Source: Sipunculus nudus (lineage: Eukaryota > Annelida > Sipuncula > Golfingiida > Sipunculidae). Taken from it: a stretch of DNA of 64,000 nt. Numbering within the stretch: position 1 is the stretch's first letter; each line of letters starts with the position of its first letter. The position numbers and the translations under genes were made by a program. The DNA is taken from positions 673,108-737,107 of the forward strand of contig CM049317.1 in the NCBI GenBank assembly GCA_026874595.1. Reading direction: 5' to 3'. The notes below the pieces were generated by a model. The model was not told the origin of the DNA, ran no database searches, and worked only from the letters and a program-made list of their open reading frames with translations. Below are positions 23,901-34,650 of this stretch, piece by piece.

Positions 23901-25503
23901 TTGGAGTGATCCTGTCTACTTATATTGACTCAGTGACTGACTGGGAGTGATCCTGTCTACTCACATTGACTCATTGAATTGCTGTGAGTGATCCTGTCTA
24001 CTAACATGGACTCAGTGACTGACTGGGAGTGATCCTGTCTGCTAACATGGACTCAGTGACTGACTGGGAGTGATTCTGTCTACTAAGATGGACTCAGTGA
24101 CTGACTGGGAGTGATCCTGTCTACTTACATTGACTTAGTGACTGGCTGCGAGTGATCCTGTCTACTAACATGGACTCTGTGACTGACTGGGAGTGATCCT
24201 GTCTACTTACATTGACTAAGTGACTGGCTGCGAGTGATCCTGTCTACTAACATGGTCCAGTGACTGACTGGGAGTGATCCTGTCTACTTATTTTTTACTC
24301 AGTGACTGACTTGGGTGATCTCCTTATTTACTAACATGGACTCAGTGCCTTGTTTGGAGTGATCCTGTCTTCTTACATGGACCCAGTGACTGACTGGAAG
24401 TGTTTCTGTCTACTTACATTGACTTAGTGACTGACTGGGAGTGATCTCCTTATTTACTTACATGGACTCAGTGACTGACTGGGAGTGATTCTGTCTTATC
24501 ACATTGACTCATTGAATTGCTGGGACTGATCCTGTCTACTAATATGGTCCAGTGACTGACTGGGAGTGATCCTGTCTACCTACATTGACTCAGTGACTGA
24601 CTGGGAGTGATCCTGTCTACTCACATTGACTCATTGAATTGCTGGGAGTGATCCTGTCTACTAACATGGACTCAGTGACTGACTGGGAGTGATCCTGTCT
24701 ACTAACATGGACTCAGTGACTGACTGGGAGTGATCCTGTCTACTAACATGGACTCAGTGACTGACTGGGAGTGATCCTGTCTACTAACATGGACTCAGTG
24801 ACTGACTGGGAGTGATCTTGTCTACTTACTTTGACTAAGTGACTGGCTGCGAGTGATCCTGTCTACTAACATGGACTCAGTGACTGACTGGGAGTGTTCC
24901 TGTCTACTTACATTGACTCAGTGACTGACTGGGTGTGATCCTGTCTACTTACATTGACTTAGTGACTGACTGGGTGTGATCCTGTCTACTTACATTGACT
25001 TAGTGACTGACTGGGAGTGATCCTGTCTACTTACATTGACTTAGTGACTGACTGGGTGTGATCCTGTCTACTTACATTGACTTAGTGACTGACTGGGAGT
25101 GATCCTGTTTACTTACATTGACTCAGTGACTGACTGGGAGTGATCCTGTCTAATTACATTGTCTCAGTGACTGACTGGGAGTGATGTCACTAACATGGAC
25201 TCAGCGACTGGTTGGGAATTATCCAGTGCCTTATTCGGAGTGATTTGGTTTACTTACATCGACAAAGTGTCTTGTTCGGAGTGATCTGGTTTACTTACAT
25301 CGACAAAGTGCCTTGTTCGGAGTGATCTGGTTTACTTACATCGACAAAGTGCCTTATTCAGAGTGGTCCAGTTTACTAACATCGACAAAGTGCCTTGTTC
25401 TGAGTGATCCGGTTTACTTACATGGACTAAGTGACTGGTCGGGAGTTATCATGTTTACCTACATGGAATCAATGACTGGTCGGGAGGTACCATGTTAACT
25501 TAC
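17929..25503. repeat. 41-bp minisatellite, about 185 copies, carrying a splice donor
   Basis: The plus-strand unit is GACTGACTGGGAGTGATCCT plus GTCTACTAACATGGACTCAGT, with many variants. On the minus strand it reads GATCACTCCCAGTCAGTCAC then TGAGTCCATGTTAGTAGA or ...CCATGTAAGTAGA, matching the last exon bases and GTAAGT donor of the exon at 25504-25584. The array starts exactly at that donor. A block beginning near 19.2 kb is repeated with a constant offset of 2551 bp (for example 19221/21772 and 20541/23092). Units near 25.2-25.45 kb are more diverged. Confidence 0.96.
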
Positions 25504-25584
25504 ATGGACTCAGTGACTGGTCGGGAGTGATCCTGTCTGCGCCGACTTCCCCGGGGAGATATGCAGCGCGTGTAGTGTTGAAGG
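25504..25584 (-). CDS. Exon: extracellular stalk segment next to the membrane exon
   Basis: Minus-strand acceptor TTGTTCCTGTTTCAACAG ends at 25585 and consensus donor GTAAGT is at 25503-25498. It is 81 bp, phase 1 to 1: FNTTRAAYLPGEVGADR then ITPDQSLSP. NTT is a potential N-glycosylation site. The outgoing phase fits the transmembrane exon at 16833-16901 directly, across an 8.6-kb intron that is nearly all minisatellite. GC-rich start against AT-rich surroundings. I cannot assign a domain. Confidence 0.8.
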
Positions 25585-25789
25585 CTGTTGAAACAGGAAC
25601 AAGATTATACAAAGAGAGAAGAACTACACGGATGTATAACATTAATTCTCTTTAAAACTAGGGACCCATGGGTCTCGACGCTCAGCTGCTTTTGTCTGTA
25701 AGGATAAATGTTTATGGGGTTTTCCGAAATATAGGTCCTGTGATCAGTTTGAAGCCAACCTGTCTACCCAAACTGGAGTTATCATCCAT

Positions 25790-27190
25790 AAACTAATTTG
25801 TGAATGGATTGGCCCTGTGACCTTAACCTTTGTCCTTGTGACCCAAATATCAAAAGGAAACTTCCCCTATCGGCAGGTGCACCACATGTTGATGGTGGAA
25901 GGATTGAGATGAAAAGTTTCGCTTAAAATGCACCCACAATCTTTCTAAAGTGGTGGGTCCTGTGACATTGACCTATGATCTCATGACCCCAGAATCAACA
26001 GTTCTTACTTTAGTGGTTGGCCATATATAAGTCAAGTTTGAAACCAATATTTCAAACCAAACTGGTGTTATCATCTGGCAACTAATATGTGGATAGATGG
26101 CCCACATGACCTTGACCTTTGACCTTGTGACCCCAAAATCCATAAGTTACTTCCACTATTGGCAGGTGAGCAACATCTGGAAGATAGAAGGTTTTGGACA
26201 GAAAGTTTGGATAAAAATACATCAACAATCTTTTTAAGGAAGTGGGTCCTGTGACCTTGACCTTTGACCTTATGACCCCAAAATCAAAAGGGTTCTTACA
26301 TTATTGGTGGGTCATATATAAGTCAAAATTGAAACCAATATGTCAATCAAAACTGGAGTTATCATCCAGAAACAAATATGTGGACAGATGGGCCCCCGTG
26401 ACCATGACCTTTGACCTCGTGACCCCAAAATCAATCAGGTTCTTTCCCTATTGGCAGCTCAGCTATATTTGCAAGGTGGAAGGTTTGGGATGAAAAGTTT
26501 AGCTTGAAAAGCATCCACAATCTTTCTAAATTAGTGGGTACTGTGCCCTTGACCTTTGACCTCATGACCCCAAAATTGAACAGAATCTTTCCCTATTGGC
26601 AGATTAGCAACATCTTGAAGATGGAAGGTTTGTGATGAAAAGTTTGGCTTCATATGCATATGCATTCTTTTTAAAGAAATTAGTCCTGTGACCTTAACCT
26701 TTGACCGTTTAACTCCAAAATCGACACGGTTCTTACTTTAGTGGCGAGTCATATATAAGTTACATTTGAAACCAATATGTCAAACTAAACTGGAGTTATC
26801 ATCTGGAAACTGATTTGTGAACAGATGGCCCCTGTGACCTTGACCTTTGACCATGTGACCCCAAATTCATTTATGCTCTCCCCATACTGGCAAGTCAGCT
26901 AAATGCGCAAGAAGGAAAGTTTGGGATGAAAAGCTTGGCTTGAAATGCAGCCATAATCTTTTTAAATAAGTGAGTCCTGTGACCTTGACCTTTGACCTCT
27001 TGACCCCAAAATCATATAGGTTCCTGCTTTAGTGGTAGGCCATACGTAAGTCAAGTTTGAAATCCATGTGTCAATACAACCTTGAGTTATCATCTGGAAA
27101 CAAATTTGTGTGGATGGACGGAATGACAGACAGACAGACGAACAGACAGACAGACAAGGTTATTACTATATGGCATCGACTTGTGATCAA
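25790..27190. repeat. Dispersed repeat, tandem copies with TGACCTTTGACCT core
   Basis: About eight diverged modules of roughly 145 bp, each containing TGACCTTGACCTTTGACC or a close variant followed by TGACCCC(A)AAAT (near 25816, 26107, 26252, 26400, 26540, 26690, 26837, 26980). They alternate with two kinds of spacer (TATTGGCAGGT... and CATATATAAGTCA...). The copies end in a GACAGACA microsatellite (27125-27157). I associate this family with bivalve genomes. The core is a direct repeat of AGGTCA with one-base spacing on the minus strand. Confidence 0.8.
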
Positions 27191-27239
27191 TAAACACACC
27201 AGGTTTTGGGACACTAGATGTAATTACAGCTGAGAAACT

Positions 27240-27625
27240 GACATGATTGGTGTCATTTTATAGTAAAAAATAGCAAAAATATTCGTTAAAATGACAAAAA
27301 ATACGGGTGGCGCCACCACTTTTCGGGAACTGACCAAACTAGTCATGGTCAATATTCAAGATTTAATTATCAAGATATTCGAGGTTTTGTATTATATTTT
27401 TGATGATTCTGGGGGGTACTTTCAAGCCCCATAGCTCCGAGGATATAGGTCACAGTGACCTAATATCAGGTTTCGAAGGAGATTTTTTATAGACCTCCTT
27501 AGATGTTTACTTAGAAATTGGTAGGACCAGCAGTTACGATTTGTGCCCTGCTAACGGTCGGCCGGACGGCCGGACGGACGACGGACAAAGCGCCATTCCT
27601 ATACCTCAGTTTACTTACAGTCAGC
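27240..27625. repeat. Dispersed repeat ending in a GGAC-rich tail
   Basis: Contains GGTGGCGCCACC near 27307, a T/A-rich middle, and the tail CGGCCGGACGGCCGGACGG then ACGACGGACAAAGCGCC near 27557-27592. The tail resembles those of interspersed repeats common in bivalves. No coding potential. Confidence 0.55.
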
Positions 27626-27960
27626 TGAGCTAAAAAATGAATTCATCAAAATTCGGAGATTTTTTTCTTATAACGTTGGAATTGGATCATGTGCGTCTGT
27701 TTATATCTGCTGGTAACGTTAAATGCAAAACTAAGAATATTTTCAGTCGGCCTGATAGCTTACAGAAGACAATGATAATGCACTGCCCTGCTCTCTGCAG
27801 GCGCATTCTGCAGGCCTCAGCTCCAAATTTAAAAACAGTCAATGTTGTCTGTGATAAATATCAAGAACAACCAAGTATGACATTGAAACATAAAGATGAT
27901 ATACCTCAGGTAATTCCGCAGTATGTCGCCGAGTCTTTAAAGTAGATTTGAATCACTCAC

Positions 27961-28089
27961 CAAGAGATCCGTTCACGTCAGGTGTCACTGCTGAACTAAG
28001 GTTTCTGGGAACAACTCCTTGCGGTAAGATCCCCACGGTCACGTTGATTATACCTTTAGACGGCGGGGCCTTATTGGAATATGTGGTAG
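27961..28089 (-). CDS. Exon: extracellular Ser/Thr/Pro stalk segment
   Basis: Minus-strand acceptor CAATTTCCCAAATCAG ends at 28090 and donor GTGAGT begins at 27960. It is 129 bp, phase 1 to 1, encoding TTYSNKAPPSKGIINVTV, then GILPQGVVPRNLSSAV and TPDVNGSL. There are three potential N-glycosylation sites (NVT, NLS, NGS) and many Ser/Thr/Pro. The outgoing G pairs with CC at the start of the 25504-25584 exon to give Ala in the same open frame. Reads as a glycosylated stalk. No known domain is visible. Confidence 0.85.
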
Positions 28090-28138
28090 CTGATTTGGGA
28101 AATTGAAATGCATGTAAAGTATATAGAACTAACATTTA

Positions 28139-28295
28139 AGTATTTTGTGAGCATATATCTTATTAAATAAACGGTTAATATACATTATATAACAAGTCAC
28201 TATTTGTGAACATATACATCAATAAATAAATGGTTAATGTACAGTATTATTAAGTCTGTATTTTGTAAACATATACATCAGCAAATAAATGGGTA
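28139..28295. repeat. About 62-bp AT-rich tandem repeat, 2.5 copies
   Basis: Diverged units with GAACATATACATCA, AATAAATGGTTAA and TATTATTAAGTC-like words recur around 28139, 28201 and 28263. Confidence 0.7.
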
Positions 28296-28657
28296 ACTTA
28301 TCTGAATTGTTCACAAATGTCGACACCGCCAGCTATTTTAAATGTCTTCTAAAATACAGAATGTCATTCTCTACAGAGGTATTTATATTTATTAACCATA
28401 TGTGACCTTAGAGTAATCAAGTTAATGCATTAAAACTCAAACCAAAATATCGATCTGTGCACTTTGTCTGTTTGACTTGAACAGGTCAGACGAGGTGACG
28501 CTGTGATATCGTGAACTATTAAGATGTAACGACGATAGGTTTATTAAGCAGATGCAGTAGAGATTTAAAAATATCTCAATAACTTCTGTCTCAATAATAG
28601 TCAGCCTTCAGTCAGCATAAGGGGATTAAGCAAAGCCAAAGGCCTGGACGAACCTAC

Positions 28658-28735
28658 CATCTCTGTTTGTTTCTGAGGCAGCGACGATATGAGGTTCGGC
28701 AGTCGATGGAGCGACCTCTGTATTGTTTGATTTCA
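28658..28735 (-). CDS. Exon: extracellular Ser/Thr-rich stalk segment
   Basis: Minus-strand acceptor TACTCTTTGTCCTCAG ends at 28736 and donor GTAGGT begins at 28657. It is 78 bp, phase 1 to 1: KSNNTEVAPSTAEPH then IVAASETNRD. NNT is a potential N-glycosylation site. Phase agrees with the exons on both sides. The composition (Ser, Thr, Pro, Ala, Glu) resembles a mucin-like stalk. The coding call rests on two good splice borders and an intact phase chain. Confidence 0.82.
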
Positions 28736-28879
28736 CTGAGGACAAAGAGTAAAACAATCATCCACAATTATAAAAACGCATGTCAACATTATACTTATAC
28801 AGCATTGCCTTACATTTCCTAACATAAAATAGGTAATATTAATGGGAAAAGGTGAGTGAATTCAATTAAGAGTACAGAG

Positions 28880-31800
28880 TTTTTTTGGTGGTTTGACCGA
28901 TGTACTGAATACAGATGATTCCTGTTGGCCTTGAAGATGAATATATATTGAATACAGGGCTTTTTTTGTTGGCCTGGTAGATGTATTGAATACATAGTTT
29001 TTTTTGTTGGCCTGTTAGATGTATTGGATTCAGTGGTTTTTGTTGGCCTGTTGGATGTTTTGAATACAGAGGTTACAGGTGGCCTTGTAGATATATTGAA
29101 CACAGAGGTTATAGATGGCCTGGTTGATGTATTAAATACAGAGATTATAGGTGGCCTGGTTGATGTATTGAATACAAACATTTTAGGTGGCCTGGTTGAT
29201 GTATTGAATACAAAGATTATAGGTAGCCTGGTTGATGTATTGAATACAAAGATTATAGGTTGTCTGGTTGATGTATTGGATACAGAGGTTATGTCAGGCC
29301 TGGTAAATGTATTGAATACAGAGGTTAAAGGTGACCTGGTTGATGTATTGAAAACAGAGGTTACAGGTGGCCTGGTTGATGTATTAAATACAGAGATTAT
29401 ACGTAGCCTGGTTGATGGGCTGAATACAGATGTTATAGGTGGCCTGGTTGATGTAATGAATACAGAAGTTATAGGTTGCCTGGTTGATGTATTTAATACA
29501 GAGGTTATAGGTGGCCTGGTTGATGTTTTGAATACAAAGATTATAACTGGCCTGGTTGATGTATTGAATACAGAGGTTATAGGTGGCCTGGTTGATGTAT
29601 TAAATACAGAGGTTATAGGTGGCCTAGTTGATGTATTGAATACAGAGGTTAAAGGTGGCCTGGTTGATGTATTGAATACAGAAGTTATAGGTTGCCTGGT
29701 TGATGTATTGAATACAGAGGTTATAGGTGACCTTGTTGATGTTTTGAATGCAGAGGTTATAGGTTGCCTGGTTGATGTATTGAATACAGAGGTTATAGGT
29801 GGCCTAGTAGATATATTGGATACAGAGGTTATAGGTGGCCTGGTTGATTTATTGAATACAGGGGTTATAGGTGGCCTGGTAGATGTATTGAATACAGAGG
29901 TTACAGGTGGCCTGGTTGATATATTGAATACAGAGGTTATAGGTGGCCTGGTTGATGTTTTGAATTTAGAGATTATTGGTGTTCTAGTAGATATATTGTA
30001 TACAGAGGTTATAGGTGGCCTGGTTGATATATTGAATACAGAGTTTATAGGTGGCCTGGTTTATGTATTGAATACAGAGGTTACAGGTGGCCTGGTTGGT
30101 GTATTGAATACAGAGGTTATAGGTGGCCTAGTAGATATATTGAATACAGAGGTTATAGGTGGCCTGGTTGATGTATTGAATACAGAGGTTATAGGTGCCC
30201 TGGTTGATGTATTGAATACAGAGGTTATAGGTGGCCTGGTTGATGTATTGAATACAGAGATTTTAGGTGGCCTGGTTGATGTATTGAATACAGGGGTTAT
30301 AGGTGGCTTGGTTGATGTATTGAATACAGAGGTTATAGGTGACCTGGTTGATGTATTGAATACAGAGGTTTTAGGTGACCTGGTTGATGTATTGAATACA
30401 GAGGTTATAGGTTGCCTGGTTGATGTATTGAATACAGAGGTTATAGGTGGCCTGGTTGATGTATTGAATACAGAGGTTATAGGTGGCCTGGTTGATGTTT
30501 TGAATACAAAGATTATAACTGGCCTGGTTGATGTATTGAATACAGAGGTTATAGGTGGCCTGGTTGATGTATTAAATACAGAGGTTATAGGTGGCCTAGT
30601 TGATGTATTGAATACAGAGGTTAAAGGTGGCCTGGTTGATGTATTGAATACAGAAGTTATAGGTTGCCTGGTTGATGTATTGAATACAGAGGTTATAGGT
30701 GACCTTGTTGATGTTTTGAATGCAGAGGTTATAGGTTGCCTGGTTGATGTATTGAATACAGAGGTTATAGGTGGCCTAGTAGATATATTGGATACAGAGG
30801 TTATAGGTGGCCTGGTTGATGTATTGAATACAGGGGTTATAGGTGGCCTGGTAGATGTATTGAATACAGAGGTTACAGGTGGCCTGGTTGATATATTGAA
30901 TACAGAGGTTATAGGTGGCCTGGTTGATGTTTTGAATTTAGAGATTATTGGTGTTCTAGTAGATATATTGTATACAGAGGTTATAGGTGGCCTGGTTGAT
31001 ATATTGAATACAGAGTTTATAGGTGGCCTGGTTTATGTATTGAATACAGAGGTTACAGGTGGCCTGGTTGGTGTATTGAATACAGAGGTTATAGGTGGCC
31101 TAGTAGATATATTGAATACAGAGGTTATAGGTGGCCTGGTTGATGTATTGAATACAGAGGTTATAGGTGCCCTGGTTGATGTATTGAATACAGAGGTTAT
31201 AGGTGGCCTGGTTGATGTATTGAATACAGAGATTTTAGGTGGCCTGGTTGATGTATTGAATACAGGGGTTATAGGTGGCTTGGTTGATGTATTGAATACA
31301 GAGGTTATAGGTGACCTGGTTGATGTATTGAATACAGAGGTTTTAGGTGACCTGGTTGATGTATTGAATACAGAGGTTATAGGTTGCCTGGTTGATGTAT
31401 TGAATACAGAGGTTATAGGTGGCCTGGTTGATGTATTGAATACAGAGGTTATAGGTGGCCTAATAGATATATTGAATACAGAGGTTTTAGGTGGCCTGGT
31501 TGATGTATTGAATACAGGGGTCATATGTGACCTGGTTATTGTATTGAATACAGAGGTTATAGGTGGCCTGGTTGATGTATTGAATACAGGGGTTATAGGT
31601 TGCCTGGTTGATTTATTGAATACAGAGGTTATAGGTGGCCTAATAGATATATTGAATACAGAGGTTATAGGTGGCCTGGTTGATGTATTGAATACAGAGG
31701 TTATAGGTGGCCTGGTTGATGTATTGAATACAGAGGTTTTAGGTGACCTAGTAGATATATTGAATACAGAGGTTATAGGTGGCCTGGTTGATGTATTGAA

Positions 31801-31905
31801 TACAGGGGTCATATGTGACCTGGTTATTGTATTGAATACAGAGGTTATAGGTGGCCTAGTAGATATATTGTATACAAAGGTTCTATGGTGGCTGGTCTCT
31901 GACTC
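28880..31905. repeat. 36-bp minisatellite, about 80 copies, in frame with an exon
   Basis: The plus-strand unit is GGTGGCCTGGTTGATGTA plus TTGAATACAGAGGTTATA. A block starting TGATGTTTTGAATACAAAG at 29521 is repeated at 30493, an offset of exactly 972 bp (27 units), and most of the block is identical. Because 36 is divisible by 3, the plus strand shows a 985-codon frame of 12-residue repeats. On the minus strand the unit reads FNTSTRPPITSV, Ser/Thr/Pro-rich with an N-glycosylation site. Units decay towards 28.9 kb. Confidence 0.95.
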
Positions 31906-31913
31906 TTGTAGAC
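31033..31913 (-). CDS. Candidate exon running into the 36-bp array (coding VNTR?)
   Basis: A minus-strand acceptor (CTTGTCTGACTACTATAG) ends at 31914. Phase 1, as required by the upstream exon, opens with LQESETSHHRTFVYNIST and then enters the array as repeated 12-residue units FNTSTRPPITSV. This frame stays open for about 290 codons until a TAA created by a GAT-to-TAT change at about 31033. Each unit carries a potential N-glycosylation site and is rich in Ser, Thr and Pro, like the other stalk exons. The end of the exon is unknown: I see no strong donor, only weak GTATTC sites in every unit. It could also be a short exon of which only the start is used. Confidence 0.35.
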
Positions 31914-32179
31914 CTATAGTAGTCAGACAAGTAGCACAGCATGAGCTGCTCTGTTTTATTATATTTTTATTGCTGGGATAAAATTTAAAGGAGCCAATGC
32001 ATGAACCATATATAAAAAGAGCCACTAGCACCTTCAGCCCGTGTTGTATTCAGGTGTTGAGGCGACATTAATGATGTAGTTATGTTGATATTTTCCATGT
32101 AAGAATGCTGTCTGAAATACGTTTCGTCAGTGTGTCAATACCAGCCGTATATTACTACTATAGCTGGTATATCACCTAC
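31914..32179. other. Intron sequence, nothing recognised
   Basis: Short intron between the exons starting at 31913 and ending at 32180. It supplies the pyrimidine tract of the downstream acceptor. Confidence 0.5.
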
Positions 32180-32263
32180 CAGTAACGGGGTCTGGCTTTC
32201 TGATTACGTCAGGCGGTCCGGCCGTAGTCTTTGCCGACTTCACATCAGTCAGGTCAGTTCCCG
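32180..32263 (-). CDS. Exon: extracellular Thr/Pro-rich stalk segment
   Basis: Minus-strand acceptor TTATTGTTTCATCGCAG ends at 32264 and donor GTAGGT begins at 32179. It is 84 bp, phase 1 to 1, encoding GTDLTDVKSAKTTAGPP then DVIRKPDPVT. GC-rich compared with its flanks. Same length class and phase as the exons at 28.7, 28.0 and 25.5 kb, so these look like products of exon duplication or shuffling. No named domain. Confidence 0.85.
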
Positions 32264-33555
32264 CTGCGATGAAACAATAAAAAGAGACATATCTGGTTCA
32301 AGGATCCAAACGCATGTGTTTAATTCAGATAAAAATCCGATTGGTTGTTTACTAAAGCGGTTTGGTGATAGGACTGTTGGGAAAATAGTTTCCATCGTTC
32401 TTTTACTTAATGGTAAGGGTAAATCTTGCACCCAAAATAAAAACAGGAGATGCTACATTTGCCTTCACATTCTACATGACCGGAAACAAGGACAGTGGAG
32501 ACTTGATATAGCTGTATTTAGGTCTAACCATCTCCTGCCACGTAACAAAAGTTATGTTTCCCCTGATGTTCCTGACAGAGCAGTGTCATGTTTACAATGT
32601 TTCCCGTGTAGTAGGCAGGCCAGGGGTTCGGTGGGTTCGGACGAACCCCCCCGCTGAGCATCTGAGTTCCACCTGACGAATACAGATATGCTATAATCTA
32701 GGAAAATTATACAGAACTTTATGATAAACCACTTCTGTCCGGTTCCATGCATGTCCTCACAGGGTGAGACTATATTTCTGTATAAATATTGTTTAAAGTT
32801 GCCTCTTTTCTTTAGCTCTGCCAGGGATGAAGATTGCAATCATGGTTCGAAATGTTTAATTTCACCCCTGGAACAAGAGAAAATTGTTGATTGCCCCTCT
32901 AATGCAAAGAGGGCAGTAGCACTGGCCCTCTTGTTTCCGGGCCAACGGATGTAACTATAAGGCCACTTTGTCAATAGAGCATGCACAGAGGGCATACATG
33001 CCAAGGGACCAAACCCAGCTTGTTCCAATCAGAATAACAAATAAAGGAAGAAACCAAAAAAAAGTTAAAATATATCATATAAAGATTTATAAATGAGCTT
33101 ATGGAACTTTACGATATGTTGGTGTTGTAAAATATAAGGGCCTTGCATATTGCTTCGTTGGTTCAGATGATTATATGGTGATGATGAACTGTCTATAGTT
33201 GTCCTTTCAACAGTTTGTCTGCCCGTTAGATTAGCTTGCTTTTTCATCGTTGTCTATGGATTTGAAATTTAACATACAGTACGATGTACAGACGTTCTTC
33301 TAAACCGGAAACTAGGTCAAACTAGGTTTGCATTCAAAACCTATTATAACAATTCAAGACTGCCTTATATAAAAATGTTTAGCTTGTATTGTTCTAATTA
33401 AGGCACAGAACTTTTCATTGTATGTTTGATATATATGAAGAAAATTAGGTCAGTATTGAGTAATCATGGACTGGATCCTGTGTTTAGTCGAGAATCTTTT
33501 TACTTAATGAATATGTTAACCGCTTTAGCTGGAGCTCAGTTCATCAAGAAAATAA
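32264..33555. other. Intron sequence, nothing supported
   Basis: AT-rich. One GC-rich patch near 32615-32655 contains GGGGTTCGGTGGGTTCGG next to its near-complement CGAACCCCCC, a small hairpin. No splice-bordered open frame was found. Confidence 0.45.
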
Positions 33556-34650
33556 CTCGATTAATTGTATCCGCCAAACTCTGTTTTGGCGGATATTATG
33601 TTTTCAGTCGGACGCCGCCGCCGCCGACGCCGCCGCCGCCGCCTAGGTGTCCGGAGAACTCCCCCGTAACCGCTGGGCGGAATTTTACGAAACCCGGGCT
33701 TATGTTCGGGTCACATGTGAACTGCTGTACCCCGATTTTGTTTTGACCTCTGACCTTTCCTCTGCACTCTGCGTCCATTTGTGCGTCTGTTTCCACACAT
33801 AAACTCACATATCTCGCGGGAACCGTGTGACCGATCAGGCTAAAAATTTCACACAAATGTAGCCCTTGGATAGCTTTATAACATACACTAAAATGGTGGC
33901 GCCACCTGCAACCATTTTTGAACTGCGTCCATCTTTTCATCTGCCTTGGGATAAAATCACTCATATCTCTGCGTTGGTTGGGCTTATCCACCTGAAATTT
34001 GGCATGCGCATACATCCTGGATAGTTTTCTTGATTTTATGACAGGTGGCGCCACCTCCGTTCACGTTTACGCTACAGACATCCAAGCTCATATCTCGGGA
34101 ACCGTCTGACCGATTGGGCCAAAATTTTGCATGTGTATATTTCTCACGTAGCTTTTTATCATATGCAAAACTGGTGGCGCCTCCTGCAACCATTTTTGCA
34201 CAGCGTCCGTCTGTTTGTCTGCCGTGGGCTAAAATCACTCATATCTCAGTAGTGGTTTGACTGATCTGCCTAAAATTTTGCATGTTTATAAATCTTTGAT
34301 AGCTTTCTCGATTTTATGGCAGTCGGCGCCACCTACATTTATGTTGACGCTGCAGACATTCAGGCTTATATCTCAGGACTGGTTTGACGTACCCCCCTGA
34401 AATTTTGCATGTCTATAGATCTCACATAGCTCCTAACCAAACACAAGATTGGTGGCGCTACCTGCCATAATCTTTGCACAGCGTCCTTCTGTTTGTCTGA
34501 TGTCGGATAAAATCACTCATATAGAGGTAGTGGTTTAACTTATCTGCCTAAAATTTTGCATATGTCTACAACTTGGACAGCTTTCTGGATTTTGTGGTAG
34601 ATGGCGCAACTTACATACACATTTCAGCTGCAGATATCCATGCTAATATG
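33556..34650. repeat. Dispersed repeat with GGTGGCGCCACC core, several modules
   Basis: Starts with a GCC-rich stretch (GCCGCCGCCGCCGAC, 33612-33652). Diverged modules of about 150 bp then alternate: CTCATATCTC-AAC-G-TGACCGAT, AAAATTTTGCATG, then GGTGGCGCCACC (near 33896, 34045, 34172, 34325, 34451) and CAGCGTCCGTCTGTTTGTCTG. The same family occurs inverted at 4740-5480. Minus-strand frames over it are not genes. Confidence 0.75.

Noticed and set aside
27637-27945. A 102-codon plus-strand ORF
   Set aside because: No recognisable domain or splice context. It lies in an intron next to a minus-strand exon. Kept out of the feature list as unsupported.
29024-31981. A 985-codon plus-strand open frame of 12-residue repeats
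   Set aside because: It is the 36-bp minisatellite read in a frame with few stop-adjacent codons. There is no promoter, splice or domain evidence, and it ends in unrelated sequence.
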